In this document: in pieces, positions 6,276-7,045 of the stretch | Layout of the letters: the number at the start of each line of letters is the position of its first letter | Numbering within the stretch: position 1 is the first letter of the stretch | NCBI GenBank assembly: GCA_050942695.1 | Contig: JBMNNU010000166.1 | Location: forward strand, 1-7,045 | DNA: 7,045 bases | Direction: 5' to 3' | DNA from: JBMNNU01 sp050942695 | Lineage (GTDB): Bacteria; Chloroflexota; UBA6077 | Position numbers and translations under genes: made by a program | Notes under the pieces: model-generated | What the model was told of the DNA's origin: nothing | Databases searched by the model: none | Seen by the model: only the letters and a program-made list of their open reading frames with translations

Positions 6276-7045
6276 ATGGAATTTGCGATAGCGAGAGCGA
6301 GGGTAAAGCCGGCTAGAGCGCGTTGTGGATTGGGGCCTTTTGGGGTCGCTTTGACTTTTCTCCTTCTCGCCTGCGCAGGCGGCATCCTGGCGGGCAAAGC
6401 GGCTCTGGACCCGGCGAGTGTCGTTGCTATCTTGCTCTCCCGCCTGCCCTTCTTGGAAACGACATCTTGGTGGCCGGCGAGCTACGAAACGATCCTGATG
6501 GAGGTCAGGTTGCCCAGGGTGGTAATGGGAGCACTGGTCGGCGCCGGCCTCTCGGTAGCTGGAGCTACCTACCAGGGTTTGTTCAGGAACCCCCTGGCGG
6601 ACCCATATCTGGTGGGGGTAGCCGCCGGGGCGAGCCTGGGTGCCGCTCTCGCCATGGCCTTGCCTCTCCCCATCTTTCTATACTCCATGGGTGTGGTCCA
6701 GTTCTCGGCCTTTCTGGCGGCGCTCCTAACGGTTGGGCTAGTCTACTCACTGGCCAGCGTAGGACGATCCACCCCGGTTACCACCCTTCTTCTAGCGGGT
6801 GTTGCGGTGGGGGCGCTGGCCAACGCCGCAACCTCCTTCGTGATGTACTCTCATGGGGACAAGATTGCGGTTATCTACTCCTGGATGCTGGGAGGATTCA
6901 ACGTCATCAACTGGCAGCATGTAACGTTAGTTGCACCATACGTCCTGGTGGCGACAGCAGTGATCACGCTCCTGGGTAGACTCGCCAACATACTGCAGTT
7001 GGACGACGAGCAGGCAAAAACGCTGGGTGTGAACGTCGAACTGGT
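6276..7045 (+). CDS. btuC: Cobalamin ABC transporter permease, BtuC/FecCD family, 3'-truncated
   Basis: This is the membrane channel subunit of a B12-type importer; 256 residues are visible and the frame stays open to the window end, so about 80-100 residues are missing. After a short basic N-terminus (ARARVKPARAR) comes a first membrane segment (about 21-40). Then follow the family motifs EVRLPRVVMGALVGAGLSVAG (76-96), TYQGLFRNPLADPYLVGVAAGASLGA (98-123) and WMLGGFNVINWQHV (203-216), and the cytoplasmic turn LQLDDEQAKTLGVN (240-253) that contacts the ATPase. Further hydrophobic segments lie near 139-160, 168-188 and 217-236. The ATG at 6276 follows btuF by 15 bases; AGGGGGT (6259-6265), overlapping the btuF stop, is the likely ribosome binding site. 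It is presumably co-transcribed with btuF under the riboswitch. The substrate is inferred from that leader, because FecCD permeases for iron chelates look alike. Confidence 0.93.
   Translation, partial: MEFAIARARVKPARARCGLGPFGVALTFLLLACAGGILAGKAALDPASVVAILLSRLPFLETTSWWPASYETILMEVRLPRVVMGALVGAGLSVAGATYQGLFRNPLADPYLVGVAAGASLGAALAMALPLPIFLYSMGVVQFSAFLAALLTVGLVYSLASVGRSTPVTTLLLAGVAVGALANAATSFVMYSHGDKIAVIYSWMLGGFNVINWQHVTLVAPYVLVATAVITLLGRLANILQLDDEQAKTLGVNVEL

Noticed and set aside
6323..6979. A 218-codon open frame on the + strand overlapping the permease.
   Set aside because: Its product is Gly/Arg/Ser-rich with no recognisable family. The other frame over the same bases encodes a clear FecCD permease with conserved motifs to the window end.

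Overview
This is a bacterial window of moderately high GC, densely packed and coded entirely on the + strand. It holds two transcription blocks. The first, from the left edge to about 3257, is a shikimate-pathway cluster: aroC (chorismate synthase, 5' end outside the window), aroK (shikimate kinase), aroB (3-dehydroquinate synthase) and aroQ (type II 3-dehydroquinate dehydratase). It is followed after 45 bases by a soluble double-GAF-like sensor histidine kinase (3303-4961). aroC and aroK overlap by four bases (ATGA), and the later gaps are 31 and 61 bases. No intrinsic terminator is visible between these genes, so the kinase may be the last gene of the same transcript.

The second block starts in the gap at 4962-5309. 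That gap is not empty. It carries a good sigma70-type promoter (TTGACA, 17 bases, TAGAGT), a cobalamin riboswitch aptamer (about 5034-5153), a strong intrinsic terminator (5216-5251) and a small hairpin that covers the Shine-Dalgarno sequence. This leader controls a vitamin B12 importer: a BtuF-like binding lipoprotein with a TTG start (5310-6260) and a BtuC/FecCD-type permease that runs off the right edge (6276-7045). The ATPase gene (btuD) is probably just beyond the edge.

The first block makes chorismate, the precursor of aromatic amino acids and folate. The second takes up corrinoids when B12 is scarce and should be shut down when B12 is plentiful. The two are adjacent but appear to be separately promoted. 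The genes do not identify the host firmly. An aro cluster with a type II dehydratase, a GAF-containing kinase and riboswitch-controlled corrinoid uptake would fit an anaerobic lineage such as Chloroflexota (Dehalococcoidia), but that is a guess.

I do not see a clearly novel system. The most interesting part is the riboswitch expression platform: the terminator loop contains a five-base complement to aptamer loop L5, and the same complement recurs next to the ribosome binding site. No tRNA, rRNA, mobile element, CRISPR array or long repeat was seen.
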